Shown piece by piece: positions 37,338 through 46,320 of a stretch of DNA of 54,096 bases. Each line of letters starts with the position of its first letter. Position 1 is the first letter of the stretch. The stretch covers positions 1 to 54,096 of the forward strand of contig JAAAOB010000029.1 in the NCBI GenBank assembly GCA_009909035.1, read 5' to 3'. This stretch comes from Bacteroidota bacterium. Lineage in GTDB: Bacteria; Bacteroidota; Rhodothermia; Balneolales; Balneolaceae. The position numbers were made by a program, and so were the translations under genes. Under the pieces are notes generated by a model, which saw nothing but the letters and a program-made list of their open reading frames with translations, had not been told where the DNA came from and searched no databases.

Positions 37338-38729
37338 CTAATCCATAAAGCCACCTTTCGTCATATTCAGGGGATTTAACGCCTTTCTGAGTTCCTCTTC
37401 GCTGAGGTCGGTCATTTCTTTGGCAACATCCAGGACGGCACGGTTTTCTGCATACGCTTTTTTGGCAATTTTTGCTGCGTTATCGTAGCCGATTAACGGG
37501 TTGAGAGCCGTAACCAGGATCGGGTTTTTTCCTACCATTTTCTTAATCTGTTCTTCTTTTACAGTAAAACTTTTCACGGAGCGTTCGGCAAAATTGGATA
37601 CTGCATTCCCGATAATTCGGATCGATTCAAGAAGGTTATGAGCAACAACCGGCAGCATTACATTCAGTTCAAAATTACCGGCCTGTCCTGCAACCGTAAT
37701 CACACTGTCATTGCCAATGACTTGTGCCGATACCATCGTCAGCGATTCTTCAATCACCGGGTTTACCTTTCCGGGCATGATAGATGATCCGGGCTGCTGT
37801 GCTTTCAGTTCGATCTCCCCCAGGCCGCTGTTCGGCCCTGAGTTCATCCATCGAAAGTCATTCCCGATTTTCATCAGTCCAACGGCAATTGTTTTTAGCT
37901 GGCCGCTTAGCTCAACAGGAGCATCCACGGTGGCCTGCGCTTCAAAATGATTGGATGCCTCCGTGAACTCAAGATCGGTTTGATCCGAGAGTTCAGCGGC
38001 AAATTTCTCACCGAACGACGGGTCCGTGTTTATTCCTGTTCCCACAGCCGTGCCACCCTGTGGAAGTTCCTGCATGCGCACCAGTGCAGACTCCAGCCGC
38101 TCAATTCCCAGCTCAATTTGGCGGGCATAGCCACTAAACTCCTGCTCTATCGTAACAGGCATCGCATCCATGAGATGGGTCCGCCCGGTTTTTACAACCT
38201 CGCTCAGCTCTTCTCCTTTGCGAAGCAGGGTGGTGTGTAGTTTTTTCAGTGCCGGAATCAGCTCACCGCGGGTTGAAAGCACAGCCGCCACCCGTATTGT
38301 TGTTGGAATAACATCATTAGAGCTCTGGCCAAAATTCACATGATCGTTGGGGTGGATCGGCCCGCCGGAACCTTCGTACAGTTCATTTGCCCGGCGTGCA
38401 ATAATTTCATTGGCATTCATATTGGTCGATGTACCGGATCCGGTTTGAAAAATATCGACGACAAAATCTGAATCAAACGATCCGTCGGCCACTTCGTTGG
38501 CGGCTTTTTGAATGGCATCGGATATGCCGGAGTCCAGCAGTCCCAGAGATGCATTAACCTTGGCGGCTACCGATTTTACTCTGCCAAGAGCCGATATAAA
38601 CTCGCGGCTAAATGTTATGTTACTGATAGGAAAGTTCTCAAATGCTCTCTGAGTTTGTGCCCCGTAGTATGCATTTGCGGGAACTTTTACCTCACCCATT
38701 GAATCGTTCTCTATTCGGTATTCACTCAT
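37338..38729 (-). CDS. fumC: Fumarate hydratase, class II
   Basis: Iron-independent fumarase of the TCA cycle. 463 residues, normal length. It has RIENDSMGEVKVPANAYYG at the start, TGRTHLMDAMPVTIEQEFSG, and the superfamily signature GSSIMPGKVNPV with the catalytic Ser loop. It is 105 nt before the E1 start and 78 nt after the GNAT gene, all on the minus strand. Confidence 0.96.
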   Translation of the reverse strand: MSEYRIENDSMGEVKVPANAYYGAQTQRAFENFPISNITFSREFISALGRVKSVAAKVNASLGLLDSGISDAIQKAANEVADGSFDSDFVVDIFQTGSGTSTNMNANEIIARRANELYEGSGGPIHPNDHVNFGQSSNDVIPTTIRVAAVLSTRGELIPALKKLHTTLLRKGEELSEVVKTGRTHLMDAMPVTIEQEFSGYARQIELGIERLESALVRMQELPQGGTAVGTGINTDPSFGEKFAAELSDQTDLEFTEASNHFEAQATVDAPVELSGQLKTIAVGLMKIGNDFRWMNSGPNSGLGEIELKAQQPGSSIMPGKVNPVIEESLTMVSAQVIGNDSVITVAGQAGNFELNVMLPVVAHNLLESIRIIGNAVSNFAERSVKSFTVKEEQIKKMVGKNPILVTALNPLIGYDNAAKIAKKAYAENRAVLDVAKEMTDLSEEELRKALNPLNMTKGGFMD

Positions 38730-38807
38730 CTGCGCGGTAATTGATATTCAGGTTTTAGTTACCGGAATATACAGTTTTTACCGCTCAATCAGAAAAGCAG
38801 GCTGCCG

Positions 38808-39953
38808 TCACAGGAGTGGTTTAGAGTACATGCGGTAGGTTTTATCGTGTACTCCGCCAATTTTTTCGGCAACACGATTCATCTGGATGTTGCTTTCAAG
38901 AATCCATCCAATTTCGGATGCATATTTGTTATACACCCTGCCATTTTCTATCGCTTCGCGGTGAAGCAGAGCATCGATCCCTTTTCCCTGGTATTCAGGA
39001 ATTACACCCATCAGTGCGGTGCGTATGCGATTAATTTTTCTGCGGTTCCATAAAAGTTTGAAGATACCCGTAGGAAAAAGCGTTCCATCCATCGTCTTAA
39101 AGACCTGGTTGTAGTCGGGCAGCGCAACTGAAAAAGCAACAGGCCTCCCGTCCACTTCCGCAATATGAGCGAAATTGTCGTCTACAATCGTTTTCAGATC
39201 TTTCGCCAGGTACTCGAACTCCTCAGTACTCAGTGGAATAAAACCCCAGTTATCCTTCCAGGCGGCATTAAAAATTTCCTGGATAATTTTAATCTCTTCG
39301 CGGATTTTTTTGAGCCTGATTTTACGGACCTTAATTCCAGGAAGCCGCCTTGAGACTATATCGACCGCACGGTTCATTCTCTCCCGGTCTACGTTGTCCT
39401 GGTTCACCTCGTACGTAAACAGGTCCATCTCTTTGGTCAGGCCTACAGATTTCAGCAGGGGATCGTAATATTCTTTGCTGTAGGGCATTAAGATGGACGG
39501 ATATTTTGTGAATCCCTCAACGAGCACCCCGATTTCATCCATCATGCCGGGATTCGTAGGCCCTTCCATCTTCTCCATTCCACGGGCTCTCAGCCAATCT
39601 TCCACCACGCGGAACATTAACCGGGCGGTCTGTTCGCGCTTTACACATTCAAAAAATCCAAAAAACCCGGTTTTGGTGTTATGATATTCATTATACCGGT
39701 GATCGATAATAGCGGCAATACGGCCCACAAGGCGATTATTGTGATAGGCCAGGAAGAGCTCAATATCCGCATTTTTGTAGAAGGGATTTTTCTCAGTATC
39801 GAGCAGCTTTTTTTGTTCTAACTTGAGCGGAGGTACCCAATAGTTGTCGCTTTCGTAGTGGTGATATGGAAACTCTATAAATTGCTTTTTTTCATCCGCT
39901 GTTTCCACCACGGAAATAGCATCTGTCGACTCATTTTTTGTCACGTTTTTCAA
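38808..39953 (-). CDS. GNAT-fold acyltransferase, YghO / bacterial ceramide synthase type
   Basis: 381 residues. The sequence matches the YghO-like family throughout, with WVPPLKLEQKKLLDTEKNPFY, EGPTNPGMMDEIGVLVEGF and MPYSKEYY. A GNAT core follows with the CoA/ACP-phosphate loop P-E-Y-Q-G-K-G-I at 319-326 and a helix after it. In Caulobacter a protein of this family is the bacterial ceramide synthase that N-acylates 3-oxo-sphinganine. Its TTG start overlaps the TGA stop of the spt-like gene (TTGA), so the two are translationally coupled, which strongly supports that job here. No signal peptide. Alternative: another amine or lipid N-acyltransferase. Confidence 0.8.
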   Translation of the reverse strand: MKNVTKNESTDAISVVETADEKKQFIEFPYHHYESDNYWVPPLKLEQKKLLDTEKNPFYKNADIELFLAYHNNRLVGRIAAIIDHRYNEYHNTKTGFFGFFECVKREQTARLMFRVVEDWLRARGMEKMEGPTNPGMMDEIGVLVEGFTKYPSILMPYSKEYYDPLLKSVGLTKEMDLFTYEVNQDNVDRERMNRAVDIVSRRLPGIKVRKIRLKKIREEIKIIQEIFNAAWKDNWGFIPLSTEEFEYLAKDLKTIVDDNFAHIAEVDGRPVAFSVALPDYNQVFKTMDGTLFPTGIFKLLWNRRKINRIRTALMGVIPEYQGKGIDALLHREAIENGRVYNKYASEIGWILESNIQMNRVAEKIGGVHDKTYRMYSKPLL

Positions 39954-41197
39954 GAATCGCTGATCAATGAGTGGCCATTTCTATCAATAATGCCCCGCTC
40001 TATTCCCACTTTTCTAAATGCACTGATAATCCGGTCGAGATGATCGTCGGTATGTGTTGCCATATAGCTTGTACGCAGTAGAGCCTGGTTTTGAGGTACA
40101 GCGGGTGGAACAACGGCGTTTGAATAAATTCCCTCTTCGAAAAGGTCTTTCCAGAATTTGAAGCAGTCGAACATATCACCAATCACTACCGGTATAATCG
40201 GCGTTTGGCTGGTCCAGACATTAAATCCAAGGTTGCGCAATTCAGTCCGGACGTAATTGGATATCTCTTCAAGGCGCTCCAGTCTCCAGGGCTCTTCCTG
40301 TAGAATTTCCAGTGACTTCAATACAGTTGCTACATTGGCCGGCGGCATACTGGCACTAAAGATGTGAGCAGGCGAATTGTGGCGAATATATTCAATAACC
40401 TCTCTGTCGCCAACTAAAAATCCACCGAGCGATGCAAATGATTTCGAAAATGTACCGCTTATCAGATCCACCTCGGAGGTCAGATCAAACACAGATGCCG
40501 ACCCGCGGCCTCCATCCCCAATAACGCCGATAGCGTGGGCATCATCAAGATAGAGTCCGGCATTAAATTCCTTGGCGATAGACACCAGCTCAGGCACATT
40601 TGCAATAACACCTGACATTGAAAAAACGCCATCCGTGACGATTATTTTTCCTGTTTCAGGATCAGCCTTGGAAAGCAGTGTGCGGAGATGATCCATATCG
40701 TTATGCTTATACCGCACAGTTTTGGCATTCGATGCCTGTGTTCCTACAACGATGCATGCGTGATTGTCGCGGTCGGAAAAAATCAGATCGTTTCTGCCTG
40801 CGATCGTTTGTATGGAGCCTTCGTTCGTTTGATAGCCCGTACTAAATAGAACGCAGGATTCTTTCCCCATAAAATTTGCCAGGTTCTCTTCAAGCTCAAG
40901 GTGAAGATCCAGGGTGCCGTTTAAATATCTTGAGCCCGTACATCCCGTACCATACACACTTAGCACATTTTTTGCCGCCTCGATCGTCCGCGGATCGTTT
41001 GTTAGTCCAAGATAATTATTAGATCCCGCCATGATAACCTCACGGCCATCAATCTGGACTGTTGTACCATCCGTTGCCTGCAGAGGTTTAAAGTAGGGAT
41101 AGAGCCCCATATCTTTAATTTCATCTGCCTTAGTGAAATCGTAAGCTTTTTTAAAAATTTTTTGGTACTGCTTTATATCGGCTCCGGATTGACCCAT
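39950..41197 (-). CDS. spt: Serine palmitoyltransferase-like alpha-oxoamine synthase
   Basis: PLP enzyme expected to condense serine with an acyl thioester to 3-oxo-sphinganine, the first step of sphingolipid synthesis. 415 residues from the ATG at 41197; the preceding GTG is also in frame. It has YPYFKPLQATDGTTVQIDG, GSNNYLGLTNDPR, the DGVFSMSG loop and the PLP Lys252 in GTFSKSFASLGG. The N terminus (KIFKKAYDFTKADEIKDMG) is that of Bacteroidota SPT rather than KBL or BioF, which lack it. Coupled to the ceramide-synthase-like gene. Nearest alternatives are BioF and Kbl. Confidence 0.85.
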   Translation of the reverse strand: MGQSGADIKQYQKIFKKAYDFTKADEIKDMGLYPYFKPLQATDGTTVQIDGREVIMAGSNNYLGLTNDPRTIEAAKNVLSVYGTGCTGSRYLNGTLDLHLELEENLANFMGKESCVLFSTGYQTNEGSIQTIAGRNDLIFSDRDNHACIVVGTQASNAKTVRYKHNDMDHLRTLLSKADPETGKIIVTDGVFSMSGVIANVPELVSIAKEFNAGLYLDDAHAIGVIGDGGRGSASVFDLTSEVDLISGTFSKSFASLGGFLVGDREVIEYIRHNSPAHIFSASMPPANVATVLKSLEILQEEPWRLERLEEISNYVRTELRNLGFNVWTSQTPIIPVVIGDMFDCFKFWKDLFEEGIYSNAVVPPAVPQNQALLRTSYMATHTDDHLDRIISAFRKVGIERGIIDRNGHSLISDS

Positions 41198-41277
41198 CAC
41201 ATAACTTTAGTTTAAACTTTGGCAAACAACAAATATACCGAGTATTAAGGTTCCATCAAATTAACAAAATGGTAATA

Positions 41278-42408
41278 TTAATGTTCATTGGCTACTCTAC
41301 TTAAAAAATCTAAATATTGTGAAATAACAAAATCCCAACTAAATTTATCTTCTACAAATGTGCTGCAGCTTTGCGACATGATCGGCAACTCGTTTTGAAG
41401 GACCTCATCTATTTTTTTAGCAAACTGATCTGCGTTCTCCGGCGGCACTCTGTATCCATTTATGCCCTGCGCTATAACATCTTTTATTCCTTCAAGATTA
41501 GATGCAACAGCGGGCAGGCCGGCGCTGTTAGCTTCAAGGAGTACAATGCCGAATCCTTCCATGTCTCCTTCAACAGGAATGTTCGGCATAACAAAGAGGT
41601 CTGAAGCTGCGTAGGCGGCCCTGAGTATTTGATCCGGCTGTCTTCCGGCAATCACAATATGGTCTTTTTGCTTGTGAGCGTCCCGGGCCTCTCGGATTGA
41701 CTCCGTTTCCGGGCCGTCCCCAATTAATAGCAGGACAATTTCGCTCTCTATTTTGTGGATTACATTCTCAATAAACCACTGATGGCCCTTTCGTTTTACT
41801 TGTCTCCCCACAGAGAGCAACAGATATCGATCCCCGATATTTAAATCGAGCGTTGACTCAAGCAGGTCTCGTGCTGATTCTTTATCAAACGCTCTTCCGT
41901 TTGAACTGATGATGAACCCATTTGGAAGCACCACCCCTTTCTCCGGGTTCATTCCGCGCTCGATCGATGCCTGACGGGTTGCCGATGATACCGAAATCAC
42001 ACCCTGCAGCTGCTTAAATACACGCGGCAAATAGAGTTGGTACGGTTTAACCGGAAGGGTGACATCCTGCCCATGGTTTATTGTAACACAGGGTACATCC
42101 AGTTTTTTAAGCAGCAAAGGCAGCATAGCCGCTGTCACCATAGAGGAAAAAAGAACCACGTCCGGCCCGAATTTTTTTGATCTGCCCGGTAAACGCCAGA
42201 GTAAACTGATCAAAAAAAAGAAGGTTTTGAACCCAATCCAGGACCATGAGGTCTTCTGTAAGATTGTTTTCAATTCTACATCCTCCCTTTTATTCAACGT
42301 ATTGATCAGCTGAACACTGACGTTTTGCATACCCCCGATGCTGTCGAGCGGGCTCTCTTCCGGTGGGTGTGAGTGTGAAATGTAGAGGATTTTTATAGGT
42401 TGGTTCAT
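41278..42408 (-). CDS. GT4-family glycosyltransferase (first of pair)
   Basis: 376 residues, GT-B fold. It begins IKILYISHSHPP, has a hydrophobic patch near residues 60-75 that may bind membrane, a NHGQDVTLPVKPYQLYLP loop, VLPNGF, and the C-terminal donor motif E-G-F-G-x4-E. Its ATG directly abuts the stop of the upstream glycosyltransferase with no gap. By position it may extend the sugar begun by the other enzyme on a ceramide; donor and acceptor are not readable. Confidence 0.85.
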   Translation of the reverse strand: MNQPIKILYISHSHPPEESPLDSIGGMQNVSVQLINTLNKREDVELKTILQKTSWSWIGFKTFFFLISLLWRLPGRSKKFGPDVVLFSSMVTAAMLPLLLKKLDVPCVTINHGQDVTLPVKPYQLYLPRVFKQLQGVISVSSATRQASIERGMNPEKGVVLPNGFIISSNGRAFDKESARDLLESTLDLNIGDRYLLLSVGRQVKRKGHQWFIENVIHKIESEIVLLLIGDGPETESIREARDAHKQKDHIVIAGRQPDQILRAAYAASDLFVMPNIPVEGDMEGFGIVLLEANSAGLPAVASNLEGIKDVIAQGINGYRVPPENADQFAKKIDEVLQNELPIMSQSCSTFVEDKFSWDFVISQYLDFLSRVANEH

Positions 42409-43548
42409 CTAATTCAGAAGGTCTTGGTAGTTCTTCAGAAGGTCACCGTTGATCTTTTGCCACGTAAATTCCTTCGATTTTTTCACGGACTCTTTCGACA
42501 TTTGGTGCCTGAGATCTTCACTCTCAACCAGTTTTGAAGCGTAATGACGGAAGGCGCCCTCATCATCAACGGGTGCCCGATACCCATTCCTTCCGTGATC
42601 CACAAGCGATTTACTGCCGGCAGCATCGGCCACCAGGCATGGCAACCCCGAGGCCATCGCCTCAAGTGTTACATTCCCAAAGGTTTCGGTATCAGAGGGA
42701 AAAAAGAAAATATCACTGCCGGCGTAGGCATGAGCAAGCTCATCACCGGTGAGGAAACCCGTGAACAGTGTGTCGGGCAGCATCTCCCTGATTTCATCCT
42801 TTACAGGTCCGTCCCCAACAATCATCGATCGTGCAGCGGGGTATTCTGCTTCAAGATAGCGGACAACATCCGCAAAAAGTTTTAAGTTTTTTTCCCACAC
42901 CAGCCGGGAGACAAATGTAATGACCACATCATCGGCAGAAAACCCGTGCTCCCGCCTCCAGGCATCATCTCTCTTACCGGGTGTAAATTGTGAGGTATCT
43001 ACTCCTCGGGCCCAAATTTTGAGGGTTCCGTTTTTACTGCCAATTCCATGCGAATGTAACTCTTCTGCCATAGACGGTGTGGGAACATATATCTGGCTGC
43101 AATGGTCATAAAACCAGTGCAGGTATTTCCAGCCGATTCCTTCAGCAAATTGCAGGTTATAGTATTTAAGGTAGCTTGTAAAGTGTGTATGATAGGATGA
43201 AACGATGGGAACATGTGCCTCTTTTGCCCATTTTAACGCCTGGTACCCGAGAATATCGGGGGTGGCAATATGAACAATATCCGGATCGAATGTTTGCAAT
43301 CGGTTTTTTTCCGCTGATGGCAGCCCCAGTGTGATCCGGTATTCCGGGCGGCCGGGGGCTTTTATCGAAGGTACCGGCACGAGTGTCCCCGCGTGATCAA
43401 GTGCAGGTTCATCCACTGTTGGCCCAAATACAAGCACATTGGCGCCCGTTTGCTGCAGATAATCCACCCACTTGTTCAGGGTAAGCGAGACGCCATCACG
43501 TATATGGTTGTAATTGCCGGTAAAAAGGGCAATGTTCAATTTACTCAT
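42409..43548 (-). CDS. GT4-family glycosyltransferase (second of pair, SqdX/MgtA-like)
   Basis: 379 residues, GT-B fold. It opens NIALFTGNYNHIRDGVSLTL with the G-V acceptor loop and has VSSYHTHFTSYLKYY, which is typical of SqdX, MgtA and other lipid glycosyltransferases. The nucleotide-sugar motif E288-x7-E296 lies in ETFGNVTLEA. First of the minus-strand run, with 220 nt to the divergent SDR gene. In Caulobacter two GT4 enzymes glycosylate ceramide, so the same role is a fair inference. Confidence 0.86.
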   Translation of the reverse strand: MSKLNIALFTGNYNHIRDGVSLTLNKWVDYLQQTGANVLVFGPTVDEPALDHAGTLVPVPSIKAPGRPEYRITLGLPSAEKNRLQTFDPDIVHIATPDILGYQALKWAKEAHVPIVSSYHTHFTSYLKYYNLQFAEGIGWKYLHWFYDHCSQIYVPTPSMAEELHSHGIGSKNGTLKIWARGVDTSQFTPGKRDDAWRREHGFSADDVVITFVSRLVWEKNLKLFADVVRYLEAEYPAARSMIVGDGPVKDEIREMLPDTLFTGFLTGDELAHAYAGSDIFFFPSDTETFGNVTLEAMASGLPCLVADAAGSKSLVDHGRNGYRAPVDDEGAFRHYASKLVESEDLRHQMSKESVKKSKEFTWQKINGDLLKNYQDLLN

Positions 43549-43768
43549 GCCGTTTTCTATGCAGTGTTCAACTTCGTATCTTCTTCATAATCATATTTCC
43601 GGTATCGGGTGATTGACAATTCCGGACCCGGCGATCTTTGATAACGTTTATCCATAACCAGAGATCAGAATTCGATGGATTGGAGCCCGTTATTTCACCT
43701 GGCATACCATGCAGCTGATTGACGTATCGCCAATGTAAAGTTTATCTATCCGTATAATATACAACGAA

Positions 43769-44740
43769 ATGAAAGCATTTGTTACCGGCGGCACGGGTTT
43801 TATCGGTAGTCATCTTGTGGATCATCTCCTTCGGTCCGGCACGTATTCCGATATTCGCTGTCTTGTGCGCTCATCAAAAAAATGGTTAAAGGATAAACCC
43901 GTTACTGTGGTTCGCGGTGACCTTCACTCTGTAGATGCCATAGGGGATGCCCTTTCGGACATTGACGTAATTTTTCACCTGGCGGGAGTAGTTTCAGCTC
44001 CGACCCCCGAGCAGTTCAGGACAGCCAATGTTGACGCCACCGAAGGACTTGTACGGCTCGCTGACAAATACGGCGTTTCGAATATGGTGATCCTCTCCTC
44101 CCTGGCCGCAGCGGGACCCAGTAACGGCCACCCCAAAACGGAAACCGATCCAATGAAACCTGTGAGTATGTACGGAGAATCCAAAAAAGAGATGGAGCAG
44201 ATCGTCGAACGTACGGCAGGCAGCACAATGTCTGTTACGGTATTACGCCCTCCGGCAGTCTACGGGCCACGGGAAGATCAGATATTCTCGCTGTTCAAAA
44301 TGATGAAATATGGCCTTACGCCCATCGTTGGTGACGGCAACACGCCAAAGCTATCCATGGTGTATGTGAGTGATGTGGTTCACGGCATTGAAACCGCCGC
44401 CCAATCAGAAACCAAGGGTGTCTCAACATACTTTATCTCCGGGCAGATTACTTCCTGGAACGAAATTAAGCAGATTGCCGACACCGTTTTTGGACGGAGC
44501 AGCTTTGCTGTAAATCTGAAACCCGGCCTGGTTAAGAAAATTGCGGGTGTTGTTGAAACAACTGCGTCATTATTTGGTTCATATCCCGTTATCAATCGTG
44601 AAAAAGCGCGCGAGATGATCCTGGAATGGACGTGTAGTGATAAAAAAGCTCAGCGGGAACTCGGATATGCTCCTCAGGTGTCGCTTGAAGAAGGAATTTC
44701 ACGAACTCTGCACTGGTATAAAAAACATAACTGGCTCTGA
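43769..44740 (+). CDS. Extended SDR, NAD(P)-dependent epimerase/reductase; candidate ceramide reductase
   Basis: 323 residues. The N-terminal dinucleotide motif GGTGFIGSH is at residues 7-15, with VIFHLAGVVSA, a catalytic Ser stretch LSSLAAAG and Y-G-E-S-K as Tyr-x3-Lys. The C-terminal part has a short 3-beta-HSD-like ending. In Caulobacter an extended SDR (CerR) reduces the 3-oxo-ceramide, the step needed after Spt and the ceramide synthase, and this gene is divergent from the locus that encodes them. It could also be a sugar epimerase for the glycosyltransferases. It is 8 nt before the next gene. Confidence 0.75.
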   Translation: MKAFVTGGTGFIGSHLVDHLLRSGTYSDIRCLVRSSKKWLKDKPVTVVRGDLHSVDAIGDALSDIDVIFHLAGVVSAPTPEQFRTANVDATEGLVRLADKYGVSNMVILSSLAAAGPSNGHPKTETDPMKPVSMYGESKKEMEQIVERTAGSTMSVTVLRPPAVYGPREDQIFSLFKMMKYGLTPIVGDGNTPKLSMVYVSDVVHGIETAAQSETKGVSTYFISGQITSWNEIKQIADTVFGRSSFAVNLKPGLVKKIAGVVETTASLFGSYPVINREKAREMILEWTCSDKKAQRELGYAPQVSLEEGISRTLHWYKKHNWL

Positions 44741-44748
44741 ATAAACCC

Positions 44749-46320
44749 ATGAAATATACACCCGCAGTCTTTCTCCTATGGATATCTTTGATACTCGTTC
44801 TGGCAGATCATGCATACGCTCAGTGGAATCACGACATCACACGGGAACTTGAAATCCCGGATATCCTCGATATTGAGAGTTCCCCCGCACATCTCTATGC
44901 ACTATCAGAGAGCGAGGGATTAGTTGTATTTCGAACCTATGCCGATTCGCTGCAATATCTCTATACTTCAACCGGGATGCAGCGCCGGGGGGATCAGCTC
45001 ACCGCCGATATTCGATTCGCCTACCTTTTTGGCAACAGCCGGCGGTTAACCATCATTGAGCCTACATCCGTTCTGGGTGTCTACTCATCCACTGTACTTC
45101 CTGAAGTTCCGATTGCGGCCGAACGCGTTGGAAATAATCTTTACGTTGTCATGAAAAACGGCTCTATGGGTGCCATAAGCCTTGAAACTCCGGAAAGCGT
45201 GGATACTCCTCCCGCTGCTGTTGACCCCGGCAGGCTGGATGGGCGAACAGTGCAGCACCTGGCAACAGACTCCAACCGTATCCTTTACCTTTTATCTGAC
45301 AATTATCGTATCGACATTTATCGCTACAGTTCAAGTGAAGAGGAGCTGATTCACCAGCAGGCCGTGCAGCTTGACAGCAACCTGAACAGGATCTTTTTCA
45401 CGAATCGAGAGCTGCTGGGCACAAACAATGACGGTGATATTTTCCTGATCAATTCTGATGGCGAAACCGAGTTCCTCGATAACGTAGAGTCTACAGTTAA
45501 GAAGTTAGCTTTCTGGAACGATGACCTTGTTGTGAGAAATGATAAATCAGAACTGTGGGTTGGCCGCCCAGATGACGGCCTCACAAAATGGAAAGAAGAT
45601 CCGCGCGCCGGAAATGCCTTTACGGTAAACAACCGGCAATTCTACGTATCGGAGTTTAACTCCCTTTTTCCGGTCATTCGAGTAAATAACAGCGCAGAGA
45701 GCATTGCGGATAAAATGTCAGCCAATGAATTTTCCATTCGCGAAATCGGGAATGTTACACTCCCATTTCCCAAACCTCTACTGCTGCCAATCGAAACAGA
45801 GGGATACAGCGGCAAACCGAACGACATTACATTTAGTGTTGAGAGCTCACTTGAAGGGATTGCCATCCGGGGGAATTCCCTGTTTTGGCAACCGGGTGCT
45901 TCAGACTCCGGCAGGCACCAAATTTTGATTACGGCAACAACACCATCGGGGCAAAATGCGCAAATGCAATTTACAGTTGATGTTAAACCGTTTAATTCTC
46001 CCCCTCGGTTCACCCCCTCCCGGCCCCGTACATTGCCGGCTGAATCTCTTTTTGAACAGACCATTTCCGCTTTTGATCCCGACGGCACACACCGCGAGCT
46101 GATCCGCTACCTGGGTGTAGACCTGCCGGCGGGCGCAACACTCGACGAGCAGACCGGCCTTTTTTCATGGACGCCATCCATCCGACAGGTCGGCACCCAT
46201 ACTTTCCGGGTAATTGCCACCGATCAATTTGGTGCCGCCGCATCGCAAGATTTTGAGATGCGGGTTGTGGATGTTGAAGAGGCTGATGAAACCGAGCAAG
46301 TAAATGAGACGGATTCGTAG
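44749..46320 (+). CDS. Exported beta-propeller-like protein with putative Ig (He_PIG) domain
   Basis: 523 residues. A signal peptide ends DHAYAQ at about residue 25. The middle (about 30-330) is a repeat-like propeller with no named family (blades such as HLYALSESEGLVVF, NRILYLLSDNYRIDIY, GDIFLINSDGE). Then two Ig-like modules follow (about 330-410 and 415-515). The last has NSPPRFTPSRP, LPAGATLDEQTGLFSWTP and GTHTFRVIATDQFGA, which match putative Ig / cadherin-like repeats. It is probably in the periplasm or on the surface. Function unknown. The stop TAG shares its last base with mutY's GTG. Confidence 0.72.
   Translation: MKYTPAVFLLWISLILVLADHAYAQWNHDITRELEIPDILDIESSPAHLYALSESEGLVVFRTYADSLQYLYTSTGMQRRGDQLTADIRFAYLFGNSRRLTIIEPTSVLGVYSSTVLPEVPIAAERVGNNLYVVMKNGSMGAISLETPESVDTPPAAVDPGRLDGRTVQHLATDSNRILYLLSDNYRIDIYRYSSSEEELIHQQAVQLDSNLNRIFFTNRELLGTNNDGDIFLINSDGETEFLDNVESTVKKLAFWNDDLVVRNDKSELWVGRPDDGLTKWKEDPRAGNAFTVNNRQFYVSEFNSLFPVIRVNNSAESIADKMSANEFSIREIGNVTLPFPKPLLLPIETEGYSGKPNDITFSVESSLEGIAIRGNSLFWQPGASDSGRHQILITATTPSGQNAQMQFTVDVKPFNSPPRFTPSRPRTLPAESLFEQTISAFDPDGTHRELIRYLGVDLPAGATLDEQTGLFSWTPSIRQVGTHTFRVIATDQFGAAASQDFEMRVVDVEEADETEQVNETDS

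Noticed and set aside
39950..41197. BioF or Kbl assignment for the PLP enzyme
   Set aside because: The extended N terminus resembles serine palmitoyltransferases, and no biotin or threonine genes are nearby; context favours sphingolipid synthesis.
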